A stretch of 64,000 nt of DNA. Origin: Thermomicrobiales bacterium (GTDB taxonomy: Bacteria > Chloroflexota > Chloroflexia > Thermomicrobiales > CFX8). Below, piece by piece: positions 1-8,530 of the stretch (position 1 is the first letter of the stretch; each line of letters begins with the position of its first letter). The notes under the pieces were generated by a model that saw only the letters and a program-made list of their open reading frames with translations, made no database searches and was not told the origin of the DNA. The translations under genes and the position numbers were made by a program. The DNA lies in assembly GCA_037045155.1 (NCBI GenBank), contig JBAOIG010000004.1, positions 16,001 to 80,000 of the forward strand. Reading direction: 5' to 3'.

Positions 1-390
1 ATTCGGTCGATTCCAGGTCGGGAAGTCGCGTAGCGAATCCTGGCCCATCAGGAAATAGAGTTCCGAGGTTTCGCTGATTCTGTTACGCAGGATTCTGAGC
101 GAGTCAGCAGTGTACGACCAGCCTTCGCGGTCGAGATCGATGGTGCTTATCGCGAAGCTCGACGACTCGCCGATCGAGATCCGGAGCATGGCGACTCGGT
201 GTTCGCTGGCCGAGACGATCCGTCCGGGCTTATGAGGAGGAACGCCGGCCGGCATAAAAATCACCTGGGCGAGCTGTAACCGAAACCGCATGATCTCGGC
301 GACGATGAGGTGCCCGATATGGATCGGGTCGAAGGTTCCACCAAAGACACCAACACGGATATTGCCGTTCAGGTCGCGCTCCCGTCGCAC
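1..390 (-). CDS. nadD: Nicotinate-nucleotide adenylyltransferase, N-terminal part (runs off left edge)
   Basis: Translating the minus strand gives 130 residues that open with the nucleotidyltransferase signature GGTFDPIHIGHL, followed by MPAGVPPHK, a stretch typical of NadD. The enzyme adenylates nicotinate mononucleotide to deamido-NAD in cytosolic NAD synthesis. I chose the GTG at 388-390, which has AGAGG about ten bases upstream; an in-frame ATG at 424-426 overlaps a TATACT -10-like element and is less likely. The C-terminal ISSTxxR part lies outside the window. The gene diverges from the membrane protein starting near 459. Confidence 0.88.
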   Translation of the reverse strand, partial: MRRERDLNGNIRVGVFGGTFDPIHIGHLIVAEIMRFRLQLAQVIFMPAGVPPHKPGRIVSASEHRVAMLRISIGESSSFAISTIDLDREGWSYTADSLRILRNRISETSELYFLMGQDSLRDFPTWNRPN

Positions 391-458
391 ATGGGACTCA
401 TCCTCTCGGGCGAGGCAGTATAGCATCGGTCATCGCAGCGGCACGGTAGAATGCTCGC

Positions 459-1316
459 GTGAGACAGCAACAAGCGGCGGGCCCGCCCCCGGCGCCACGA
501 CGGCATTTTCAGCCACCACGCGCCCGCCAGAGCCGGCCTTCACGACCGTGGTTTCCGGCCGACTGGCGCTCACGAGTGCCGCCGACGATCTTTCGCGCAC
601 TCGGCGCGACGCTGCTGCTCGCGGTGCCCGCGCTCAACGAACGACTCGGAGATATTGCGCTCGCGTTGACGCTGGTGGCGTTAGCCGCGCTCTTTGCTGT
701 TGGCGCCTATGCAGTTCACCGCTCGGAAGCGCAAGTGAGTTGGCCGATCACGGCGATCGACACGATTTCGATGCTGACCGTCGTCCCAACGGCGCTCGTC
801 GCGGCGAGTCTTGTGATCGCAGATCCGCGTATCGGCGGGGGCTGGGGGCCGGCCCTCGCTGCGGCAACCGCCACCATCTGCGCAATGGTCGTTGCGCTCC
901 TGTTTGCGGCGCTGCTAACTTCGATGGCCGAAGCGCCTGCCGTGTCGGCTGCGCTCGCGTTCCTGCCAGGTCCACTCGCTGTGACCGCGGTTGTACTGGG
1001 GGCCGGGCGATTCGGAGCGCAGCAGGCCTCAATCGGACTGTCGCTGGCGCTCATGATCTCCGCGCTGGCAACCCTGTCGGATGGCATGCTCGACGATGCG
1101 TTGAGACCACTGAATCCGATTGCATGGTTCGTCGTGTTTGTCGGGGGGATTGCGGTGATTGCGCGTGGGGCGGGATCGACTACAGTGATGGCGTCCGCGA
1201 ACATGATCGCACTCTTGACGACGATAGTCGCGGGAGGCTTGCTCGTAGCGACACCGGCGCTGACGATGCGAATCGATCGCCAGCGCCGTAAACGGATTCG
1301 TCCGGACGCGGGTTAG
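459..1316 (+). CDS. Polytopic membrane protein of unknown function
   Basis: I do not recognise a family. The 285-residue product has a Pro/Arg-rich N-terminal tail of about 45 residues and then roughly eight hydrophobic segments of 18-25 residues (for example around 66-86, 95-120, 130-160, 225-270). The GTG at 459 gives the longest frame. An in-frame GTG at 576 would remove the low-complexity tail and may be the true start, because no good ribosome-binding site precedes 459. The stop overlaps the gyrA stop tail to tail (TTAG). The hydrophobic pattern supports this strand over the antisense frames. The function is unknown. Confidence 0.6.
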   Translation: MRQQQAAGPPPAPRRHFQPPRARQSRPSRPWFPADWRSRVPPTIFRALGATLLLAVPALNERLGDIALALTLVALAALFAVGAYAVHRSEAQVSWPITAIDTISMLTVVPTALVAASLVIADPRIGGGWGPALAAATATICAMVVALLFAALLTSMAEAPAVSAALAFLPGPLAVTAVVLGAGRFGAQQASIGLSLALMISALATLSDGMLDDALRPLNPIAWFVVFVGGIAVIARGAGSTTVMASANMIALLTTIVAGGLLVATPALTMRIDRQRRKRIRPDAG

Positions 1317-3847
1317 CGACTTGCCTTGGGCGTCTTTGGCGTTCGGCCGTTCGACTTCGGAGCGCGCTCCTCTTTGTCGATCTCGGCCAGCGTGTCGACG
1401 AGCGCGTCGGCCTCCTCGCTTTGCTCGGAGAGCACCGTCATCGAAACCACTCGATCACCGTTGCCAAGTCGCATGACGGCTACGCCCTGAGTTTGCCGGC
1501 CGTAGCGTGAGATCTGCTCGACCCGCGTTCGGATCACGATGCCGTCGTTCGACATCAGCATCACTTCCTGGTCAGGGGTAACGAGCTCGGCGCTGGCGAG
1601 CTTGCCGTTGCGGGTCGTTAACCTCATTGCAGTGACGCCCTGGCCGCCCCGATGCTGCACGTTGAACTCCGACACGGCTGTTCGCTTGCCGAAGCCATTC
1701 TCCGAGACGAGCAGCAGGTCATTCCCGGCGGCGATGTCGTCGATGACGATCGCTGCCATCACGCGATCGGAGACCCCCAGGCGAATGCCGATGACGCCGG
1801 CCGCCGGCCGACCCATCGCGCGCGCATCCCCCTCGTCGAATCGAATTGCCTTGGCCTGTTCGGTGACAAGGATGATGTCGTCGTTGCCGCTGGTCATGCG
1901 CACCCACGCCAACTCGTCGTCATCGTCGAGCGTGATCGCGATCAGACCCGTCGATCGGACGGCTGAAAATTGATCGAGCGCCGTGCGCTTGATGCGACCG
2001 TTGCGAGTGCAGAAGAAGAGATACTCTGCCTCTTTGAAATCGCGAACTGGAAGTAGCGTTGTGATCGACTCGTTCGGCTGCAGGCTGAGAAGATTGACAA
2101 CCGCCATCCCCTTGGCCATTCGCCCGACATCTGGCAGATCATAGACCTTGAGCTGGAAAACACGGCCACGGTTGGTGAAGAACAGTAGTGAATCGTGGGT
2201 GTTGGCGGCAACAAGGTGCTGGACACCGTCGGCCTCGCGCATTGTCACCCCAGTGACGCCGCGACCGCCGCGCCGCTGGGTGCGATAGACGCCGTCGGGG
2301 ATGCGCTTGACGTAACCTCGATTGGTCATCGTGACCAGCACATTCAGCTCCGGGATGAGGTCTTCGTCACTGATCTCACCGTCGGCATCGACGATCCGTG
2401 TCCGACGCGCGTCACCGTAGGTTTCCTTCAGGTATGCCACGTCGTCCTTGATCAACTGGAGGATCTTGTGCGGGCTGGCAAGCAGGTCCTCCAGCCGGGC
2501 AATCTCCTTCAGCAATTCACGGTACTCGTCCTCGATCTTCTTGCGCTCCAGCGCCGCGAGCCGGCGGAGCTGCATATCGAGGATCGCGGTTGCCTGGACC
2601 TCGCTGAGGCTGAACCCCTTCATGAGGTTGTTCCGGGCGCTCTCGCTGGTTCGTGACTCGCGAATGGTCTTGATGATCGCATCGAGGTTATCGAGCGCGA
2701 TCTTGAGCCCCTCGAGGATATGGGCGCGACGTCTGGCTCGCTCCAGCTCGAACTGGGTCCTGCGAGTGAGGATTTCCTGCCGGTGGATGATGTGCAGCTC
2801 GAGGATGCGTCGCAGACCGAGGACTCGTGGCTGCACACCGTCGACCAACGCCAGCATGTTGACGCCAAACGACGACTGGAGGGCAGTGAACTTGTAGAGG
2901 TTGTTGAGCACCTTCTTTGGCTGCGCGTCCCGCTTCAGCTCGATCATGATGCGCATGCCGTCCCGGTCGGATTCATCACGCAGGTCGTGAATGCCATCCA
3001 GCCGGCCGACCTTCACGAGCTCGGCAATCTTCTCGATCAACGCCGCCTTGTTGACCTGGTACGGCAACTCAGTCACGATGATGGCGTACCGGCCCCGATT
3101 CGTCTCCTCGATGAAGGCGTTGGCTCGGATAACCACCCGTCCTCGTCCGGTTGCGAACGCGGCCTTGATGCCCTCGCGGCCGAGGATCGTCGCGCCAGTC
3201 GGGAAATCCGGCCCGTGGACGAAATTCATCAGATCTTCGATAGTTGCTTCCGGGTTGTCAACCAGGTGAACAATGGCGTCGCAGATCTCGCTCAGGTTGT
3301 GCGGCGGGATATTCGTGGCCATCCCGACAGCGATGCCGGCCGCGCCGTTGATCAGCAAGTTGGGGAGCTTCGCCGGCAGCACGACTGGCTGGGTTGTCGT
3401 GCCATCGTAGTTTGGTTGGAAATCGACCGTGTTCTTGTCAATGTCAGCGAGCAGCTCCTCGGCGATCGCGCTGAGCTTCGCCTCGGTGTAGCGCATCGCC
3501 GCCGCGCCATCCCCATCGACAGAGCCGAAGTTGCCCTGGCCATCGACTAGCGGGTAGCGGAGCGAGAACTCCTGTACCATGCGGACGAGCGCGTCGTAGA
3601 CGGCTGTGTCACTGTGCGGGTGATAGCTCTTGAGAACTTCGCCGACGATGCCTGCGCTCTTCCGGAACCGAGTGTTGGCCCGGAGGCCCATCTCCGACAT
3701 GCCGTACAGAATCCGTCGCTGGACCGGCTTCATCCCATCGCGGACATCCGGCAGGGCGCGCTGCACGATGACACTCATCGCATAGTCGAGGTAGGAGCGC
3801 CTCATTTCGGTGTCGATGCTGATTGGTCGAATGTTCCCGATTTCCAC
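1313..3847 (-). CDS. gyrA: DNA gyrase subunit A
   Basis: This is the 844-residue breakage-reunion subunit of gyrase, which introduces negative supercoils together with GyrB. It shows the N-terminal EMRRSYLDYAMSVI block, the active-site Tyr in AAAMRYTEAKLS and the C-terminal GyrA box QRRGGRG, which separates gyrase from topoisomerase IV. I start it at GTG 3845-3847, followed by EIGNIRPISI and preceded by GGGAG; the frame extends nine codons further to an upstream GTG. In the quinolone-determining region the usual HPHGDS is HPHSDT, so the positions matching E. coli Gly81 and Ser83 are Ser and Thr. gyrB is not adjacent. The gene diverges from the helicase gene at 3942. Confidence 0.97.
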   Translation of the reverse strand: MEIGNIRPISIDTEMRRSYLDYAMSVIVQRALPDVRDGMKPVQRRILYGMSEMGLRANTRFRKSAGIVGEVLKSYHPHSDTAVYDALVRMVQEFSLRYPLVDGQGNFGSVDGDGAAAMRYTEAKLSAIAEELLADIDKNTVDFQPNYDGTTTQPVVLPAKLPNLLINGAAGIAVGMATNIPPHNLSEICDAIVHLVDNPEATIEDLMNFVHGPDFPTGATILGREGIKAAFATGRGRVVIRANAFIEETNRGRYAIIVTELPYQVNKAALIEKIAELVKVGRLDGIHDLRDESDRDGMRIMIELKRDAQPKKVLNNLYKFTALQSSFGVNMLALVDGVQPRVLGLRRILELHIIHRQEILTRRTQFELERARRRAHILEGLKIALDNLDAIIKTIRESRTSESARNNLMKGFSLSEVQATAILDMQLRRLAALERKKIEDEYRELLKEIARLEDLLASPHKILQLIKDDVAYLKETYGDARRTRIVDADGEISDEDLIPELNVLVTMTNRGYVKRIPDGVYRTQRRGGRGVTGVTMREADGVQHLVAANTHDSLLFFTNRGRVFQLKVYDLPDVGRMAKGMAVVNLLSLQPNESITTLLPVRDFKEAEYLFFCTRNGRIKRTALDQFSAVRSTGLIAITLDDDDELAWVRMTSGNDDIILVTEQAKAIRFDEGDARAMGRPAAGVIGIRLGVSDRVMAAIVIDDIAAGNDLLLVSENGFGKRTAVSEFNVQHRGGQGVTAMRLTTRNGKLASAELVTPDQEVMLMSNDGIVIRTRVEQISRYGRQTQGVAVMRLGNGDRVVSMTVLSEQSEEADALVDTLAEIDKEERAPKSNGRTPKTPKASR

Positions 3848-3941
3848 GAGGAGGGTCTCCCAGCCGACGTGCACGTACGCGCTCCAATAACCTTAGAATC
3901 ATATCAGTTTTGGCGTCTGGACGCAGAAACGGGTAACCTCA

Positions 3942-5513
3942 ATGGCCGCGAGTCAACTTATCTTTCGGCGCGATGGGTTGATCCATATCACCAGTGGCGC
4001 CGGCCGCGACCGGCTGGTGGACGTCGCCCGGCGCTCCTCCGTCTTGCGGTCCGTTGTCGCCGATGACTATGTATTCGAGCTCTCGAATATGGCGTTGTGG
4101 AGTGCTGCTGCGCGTGGCTTCACGGGTGTGGACGTTCTTCGCGACCTCGCCGCTGCCGCGGCCGGGCCAATCCCTCAGCCGGTCGCCGCTCGCGTTACCG
4201 AGGTCATGGCTCGCTGGGGTCGCCTGCGGCTTGAACAATGTGACGGATCCGCTGTCATAACGGCTTCAGACGCGGGTCTGTTACGTCGCCTCGGTCTATC
4301 ACCACAGCAACGCGACTCGCGCTGGGTCGCTCCGGTAGATGAGTCCGAGATCGGGGAGCTGAAGATCGCCGCGATGACCGCGGGCTGGCCCGTGGCGGAT
4401 GGCCGAGCTATCCATGCGCGAGCAGACCCCTACCGCGTAACAGCGACGCTGAGACCGTATCAGCGGGAGGCGGTCAGCGCGTTCCTGGTTGGCGGTTCAG
4501 GGCTCGTGCTGCTGCCATGTGGCGCGGGGAAGACGATTGTTGGTGTGGCGGCGGCCGCCGCAATCGGCGGATCCACGCTCGTTCTGTCGCCATCGCGAAC
4601 CGTGTCCGAGCAGTGGCTGTCGGCGTTTGTCGGATTATCGAACCTGTCACCGGAGCGCGTTAGCGCCCATGCGCGTTCGATCGGCGCCGAGCGAGTGATG
4701 ATCGTCACCTACCACGCGGCCACCACCGGCCGCGTCCGAGACGGGCTGCGCGAGCGACACTGGGATCTCGTCATCTACGATGAAGTCCAGTCACTGCCGG
4801 CCGATGTCTTCCGGCTTGCGGCAGCATTCCAATCGTCGCGTCGATTAGGCCTGACGGCGACACTGGTTCGTGAGGATGGGCGGGAAGACGAGATTAGCGC
4901 GCTCGTTGGCCCCGCGCTCTACGATGTGTCGTGGCTTGAGCTTGAGCGGCAAGGCTGGATCGCGCCGGCCCGCTGTGTCGAGGTGCGGATCCCGGAGGCC
5001 CCGACTGCTCGCGAGCGTCTGCGGTATCGCCTGGCGGTATTGAAACGGCTTCTGGCGATCCATCGCGACGACCCGGTGATCGTTGCGGGAACTCACGTTG
5101 CCGGGCTCCGCCGCGCAGGAGAGGTGCTTGGATTCCCTGTGCTGACCGGCCAGTCGGATCGTGGGGAACGCGAGGCGGTGCTCGCCCGGTTTCGAGAGGG
5201 AGACATCCCGGTTCTCGGCATCTCTCGAATCGGGACGGTTGGCATCGACCTGCCGAATGCGTCGGTGTTGATCCAGATCTCCGGGACATTCGGTTCACGT
5301 CAGGAGGAGGCACAGCGACTCGGACGCGTCCTCCGGCCGGCGCCGGGGAAGTCCGCTTGCTTCTACACGCTCGTCGCATGCGGGACGTCCGAGGAAGGTT
5401 ATGCGGTTCGGCGGCAGCGCTTTCTGGTCAGCCAGGGCTATCAATACGAGCTGTTGGATGCTGCGTCGGTGCCCCGGTCGGATGTGGCCTCAGGCGACCT
5501 CGCCCGAAAGTAG
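3942..5513 (+). CDS. XPB/Ssl2-family DNA repair helicase
   Basis: This is a 523-residue SF2 helicase of the XPB type. The N-terminal 160 residues resemble the damage-recognition region. Walker A is LPCGAGKT near residue 190, the DEAH-type box is DEVQ near 278, and motif III is followed by the RED loop (LVREDGREDE) that marks XPB relatives. The C-terminal RecA lobe has ISRIGTVGIDLP and the arginine finger QRLGRVLRP. In archaea and some bacteria XPB works in DNA unwinding during repair, often with the nuclease Bax1, which I do not see nearby. Its last 24 bases overlap the convergent gene at 5490. Confidence 0.9.
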   Translation: MAASQLIFRRDGLIHITSGAGRDRLVDVARRSSVLRSVVADDYVFELSNMALWSAAARGFTGVDVLRDLAAAAAGPIPQPVAARVTEVMARWGRLRLEQCDGSAVITASDAGLLRRLGLSPQQRDSRWVAPVDESEIGELKIAAMTAGWPVADGRAIHARADPYRVTATLRPYQREAVSAFLVGGSGLVLLPCGAGKTIVGVAAAAAIGGSTLVLSPSRTVSEQWLSAFVGLSNLSPERVSAHARSIGAERVMIVTYHAATTGRVRDGLRERHWDLVIYDEVQSLPADVFRLAAAFQSSRRLGLTATLVREDGREDEISALVGPALYDVSWLELERQGWIAPARCVEVRIPEAPTARERLRYRLAVLKRLLAIHRDDPVIVAGTHVAGLRRAGEVLGFPVLTGQSDRGEREAVLARFREGDIPVLGISRIGTVGIDLPNASVLIQISGTFGSRQEEAQRLGRVLRPAPGKSACFYTLVACGTSEEGYAVRRQRFLVSQGYQYELLDAASVPRSDVASGDLARK

Positions 5514-6080
5514 CTTCTCCACTGGCGCCTGCCATAGCGCATGAGGTGGGATCCACTGGTCGACGTGTTGCTGGATCAATCGTTCCAGCGCCCGGATTGC
5601 TGCCCGCTGCTGGTTCGGCCATTGAAACGGGCCGGCAATGACGAGGTGCGCGTCGGTGCGGCCCGGTCGAGCAACCAGGCCGGCGACGCCAATCGTCGCG
5701 CCGGCGACGGGGGGCAGTGAAATCGCTGCATCCGCACGGAAGAATGACGTGGTGGTCATTGAGGCCGACGGCTCGTCGATCAGGAGGATTTCAGCGTTCT
5801 GCGCGTAGGCGCCCTGCAGCGCGTCCGGTAGGTCGCGGTGGAGCCCAATCGTTGCAGTGAGCCAGATGTCGATCGCGGTGTCGATCGCGCCCTCGACGGT
5901 AGCAATCGGCAGCGTCGGGCTCTGGTTCAACCACGCAGCGTGTGACCGGCAGCCCGCGGCGAGCGCACGAACGGCTGCGGAGTCCGAACGCTCATGCAGG
6001 ACATAGGACAGGTTGAGCAGGAGTGAATCATCGACGGAGGCGTTGAACCAGCGACGCGCCACCTTACGCAGCGTCGACAT
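5490..6080 (-). CDS. Hypothetical protein downstream of ino1, possible acyltransferase relative
   Basis: This 196-residue soluble-looking protein has GGAGCACA in front of its ATG. It starts only 25 bases after the ino1 stop on the same strand, so the two are probably co-transcribed. I do not recognise it confidently. The C-terminal ALERLIQQHVDQWIPPHALW loosely recalls the end of LpxL/HtrB and mycobacterial PIM acyltransferases, in which a conserved QW lies near the C-terminus. The HX4D catalytic motif of that family is absent (only HERSD is seen), and the protein is about 100 residues short. The inositol-lipid link is inferred mainly from context. Confidence 0.6.
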   Translation of the reverse strand: MSTLRKVARRWFNASVDDSLLLNLSYVLHERSDSAAVRALAAGCRSHAAWLNQSPTLPIATVEGAIDTAIDIWLTATIGLHRDLPDALQGAYAQNAEILLIDEPSASMTTTSFFRADAAISLPPVAGATIGVAGLVARPGRTDAHLVIAGPFQWPNQQRAAIRALERLIQQHVDQWIPPHALWQAPVEKLLSGEVA

Positions 6081-6105
6081 TGTGCTCCAACGCCTCCGTG
6101 ATTCC

Positions 6106-7239
6106 TCAGGATTCCGTATCTGTCTCGCTCACGGAGGTCGCACGGCGTGCGCCAGCCCCGATGGCGGTTTGCGCGATGAATTCCTCGACCTTCTGGTGGG
6201 CAATATCATCGTGGTACTGGACAGGCGGCGACTTCATGAAGTACGACGATGGCGCCAGCAGTGAGCCTGAGATGTTGTTATCGAGCGCCAACTTCGCGCA
6301 GCGCACCGCGTCGATGACGACGCCGGCCGAGTTTGGCGAATCCCAGACTTCCAGCTTCAGCTCAAGATTCAGTGGCACATCGCCGAACGTTGTGCCTTCC
6401 ATCCGGATGTGGCACCACTTGCGATCCTCGAGCCATGGCACATAGTCGCTCGGGCCGACGTGGACATTCTCGGCCGGCAGCTCGTAATCCATCTGTGATG
6501 TGACGGCGTTCGTCTTCGAGATCTTCTTTGACTCCAGCCGTTCACGCTCGAGCATGTTCATGAAGTCGGTATTGCCGCCGAAGTTGAGCTGGTAGGTTCG
6601 ATCGATGCGCACGCCTCGGTCGGCAAACAACCGGGTGAGGACACGGTGGGTGATCGTCGCGCCAACCTGGGACTTGATGTCGTCGCCGATGATCGGCAGT
6701 CCACGCTCCTCAAAGCGCTTTTGCCAGTACTCTTCTCGCGCAATGAATACCGGGATGCAGTTGATGAACGCGCAACCGGCGTCCAGTGACTGCTCGACAT
6801 ACCACTTCGTCGCCATCTCGGAGCCAACAGGCAGGTAGTTGATGACGACGTCGGTCTCGGTCTCCTTGAGGATGCGAACGATGTCTGCCGTCGGGCCGGG
6901 CGCTTTGGTAATGATCTGCGAGAGATACTTGCCCAGGCCATCGTGAGTCATCCCACGGTGAACAGTGACACCCAGGTGAGGCACATCCGCGAACTTGTAG
7001 GTGTTGTTCGGTCCTGAGAAGATCGCCTCGCTCAGGTCCTTGCCGACCTTGGTCGCGTCGACATCGAACGCAGCAGAGAACTCGATATCGCGGATGTGAT
7101 ATCCCCCGAGTTCGACATGCATCAGCCCTGGCACGAACTCATTCGGGTTCGCATTCTCATAGTACTGAACGCCCTGCACCAGCGACGAGGCGCAGTTGCC
7201 GACGCCGATGATCGCTACCCGGATCTTCCTGTCTGCCAC
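6106..7239 (-). CDS. ino1: myo-Inositol-1-phosphate synthase
   Basis: This 377-residue enzyme converts glucose 6-phosphate to inositol 1-phosphate using NAD, the first step toward phosphatidylinositol or other inositol compounds. Family signs are the N-terminal Rossmann motif IGVGNCASSL, VVINYLPVGSE, the INCIPVFIA block, GDDIKSQVGAT, the LNFGGNTDFMNM core and LEVWDSPNSAG. The short form matches the actinobacterial and archaeal class rather than eukaryotic INO1. I start at GTG 7237-7239, preceded by AAGGAAG at eight bases; the frame continues upstream to 7305 without a better site. A TTGACC-18-TAGAAT promoter with an overlapping palindrome lies about 100 bases upstream. Confidence 0.95.
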   Translation of the reverse strand: MADRKIRVAIIGVGNCASSLVQGVQYYENANPNEFVPGLMHVELGGYHIRDIEFSAAFDVDATKVGKDLSEAIFSGPNNTYKFADVPHLGVTVHRGMTHDGLGKYLSQIITKAPGPTADIVRILKETETDVVINYLPVGSEMATKWYVEQSLDAGCAFINCIPVFIAREEYWQKRFEERGLPIIGDDIKSQVGATITHRVLTRLFADRGVRIDRTYQLNFGGNTDFMNMLERERLESKKISKTNAVTSQMDYELPAENVHVGPSDYVPWLEDRKWCHIRMEGTTFGDVPLNLELKLEVWDSPNSAGVVIDAVRCAKLALDNNISGSLLAPSSYFMKSPPVQYHDDIAHQKVEEFIAQTAIGAGARRATSVSETDTES

Positions 7240-7342
7240 GTTTTGCTCTTCCTTTGCTCGCGTTGTTGTGTAGGTCAGCGCGTGGTCATCACGGCGCGAC
7301 GCCAATTCGGCCTGGCCGCGATGCGGCCGGGCAAACCAACAG

Positions 7343-7372
7343 ATTCTAGGCCGAACACGCGGCCACGGTCAA
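7343..7372 (-). promoter_or_regulatory. Predicted sigma-70-type promoter of ino1
   Basis: On the minus strand TTGACC (7367-7372) and TAGAAT (7343-7348) are separated by 18 bases and point toward ino1, giving a leader of roughly 95 bases. The -35 box lies inside the left arm of an 11-bp palindrome. Confidence 0.6.
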
Positions 7373-7404
7373 ACGGGTTGCACATGAGTGGCGACCCGTT
7401 TGAC
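7368..7404. repeat. Perfect 11-bp inverted repeat between SPFH gene and ino1
   Basis: GTCAAACGGGT at 7368-7378 is repeated as its exact complement ACCCGTTTGAC at 7394-7404, with a 15-base spacer. It overlaps the -35 box of ino1 and lies 23 bases past the SPFH stop codon. It could be an operator for ino1 or a hairpin terminator for the upstream operon. No U-tract follows in the minus direction, so I slightly favour the operator. Confidence 0.55.
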
Positions 7405-7426
7405 TAATCACGATTTCTGGTTGTGG

Positions 7427-8506
7427 TTACGTCGTGCCCAGCGCGGTCCCGCAGTTCTGGCAGAACTTCGAGCCCGTGGGGTTTTCGGTCGCGCACTTCG
7501 GGCAGGCGGCTGTTGCCGAAACGTTATGGCCGCAGCTTGGGCAGAATTTCGCGCCAGCGGGGACGGGATTGCCGCAATTCGGACAGAAGCGTTGCCCGCC
7601 CGCCTGCGCTTGCTGGGCAGGTTGCTGCCCTCCGGCCATCGACTGACGAAGCGCATCAGCCATAGCCGCTCCGATCCCGATCCCGGCGCCAAGGCCGGCT
7701 CCCTCCGCGAGGTTGCTCCCCTGTCCTCCCTCGCCTCCCTGACCGAGACCACCGATCGCCTGCGCGGCCTGGTACTGGGTGTAGGTCTGCATGTTGCCGA
7801 TCGCGCCCATTGCGCTGCGCTGATCGATTGCGGTCTGTACCTCATCGGGTGGCGTGATCGCGCCGATCTGAAACGAGCGTATCTCAAGCCCGATCCTCTC
7901 GAAGTTATCCGTCAGGCTGTGGAGTGCGGCAGTCGCGAGATCGACTGTCTTCGCCTGAACATCGAGCAGGGTCGTCAGCGTCTCGCCCATCATGTCGTTG
8001 AACTCGTTGATGATGATCGTGCGCAGGTAGTTCTCGATGTCGCTCGTCGAATACGTCGACTGCGTGCCGACGATCTGATTCACGAAGACCTGCGGATCCT
8101 TGACCTGCATTGAGTAGGTGCCGAACGCGCGGATGCGGATCATCCCGAACTCACTGTCGCGGAACACGACTGGCTGCGTCGTGCCCCACTTCAGGCCGGT
8201 GAACTCCCGCATCATCACGTAATAGACCTCGGCGCGGAACGGGCTCTTTGATCCGAATGGCAGCCCGATGATGCCGGTCAGCAGTGGGATGTTCGCTGTC
8301 GTGAGGGTATGCCGCCCCGGGGGCAGAATATCCAGCGCCTTTCCGTCCCGGACGAACACAGTCTGCTGCGACTCCCGGACGACGCATTGTGAGCCAAGCC
8401 GAAACTCGCCCGATCCGTATTCCGGGATACGATGGACGATCTCGTCGGGGCGTGAGTCGATATACTCGATAAGATCCAGGATGGCCAATTGACTTCCTCC
8501 TGCCAC
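7427..8506 (-). CDS. SPFH/Band 7 protein with two C-terminal zinc ribbons (YdjI-like)
   Basis: Residues 1-250 form an SPFH domain of the virion-core-protein-like group (YYVMMREFTGLKWGTTQPVVFRDSEF is in the family style). A Gly/Gln-rich linker follows, then two zinc ribbons, CPNCG...CPSCG and CPKC...CQNCG, to residue 359. Bacillus YdjI has a comparable SPFH domain and is encoded with the PspA homologue YdjF. Here too pspA starts just upstream (24-base gap). The likely role is a membrane-associated scaffold working with PspA under envelope stress. There is no transmembrane segment, so the membrane link would be through PspA or the two-helix protein at 10316. It is the last gene of a nine-gene operon. 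Confidence 0.88.
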   Translation of the reverse strand: MAGGSQLAILDLIEYIDSRPDEIVHRIPEYGSGEFRLGSQCVVRESQQTVFVRDGKALDILPPGRHTLTTANIPLLTGIIGLPFGSKSPFRAEVYYVMMREFTGLKWGTTQPVVFRDSEFGMIRIRAFGTYSMQVKDPQVFVNQIVGTQSTYSTSDIENYLRTIIINEFNDMMGETLTTLLDVQAKTVDLATAALHSLTDNFERIGLEIRSFQIGAITPPDEVQTAIDQRSAMGAIGNMQTYTQYQAAQAIGGLGQGGEGGQGSNLAEGAGLGAGIGIGAAMADALRQSMAGGQQPAQQAQAGGQRFCPNCGNPVPAGAKFCPSCGHNVSATAACPKCATENPTGSKFCQNCGTALGTT

Positions 8507-8530
8507 CAGCGGACCGGGCGAAACTGCCGG

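Noticed and set aside
290..1291. 333-codon plus-strand frame overlapping nadD and the membrane protein
   Set aside because: Arg/Cys-rich translation with no hydrophobic pattern. It crosses the nadD N-terminus on the other strand and competes with the better membrane-protein frame.
2720..3550. 276-codon plus-strand frame opposite gyrA
   Set aside because: Antisense shadow of conserved GyrA sequence; no motif and no ribosome-binding site.
3848..3941. Promoters between gyrA and the XPB-like gene
   Set aside because: TAGAAT and TATGAT hexamers are visible, but neither has a convincing -35 box at proper spacing.
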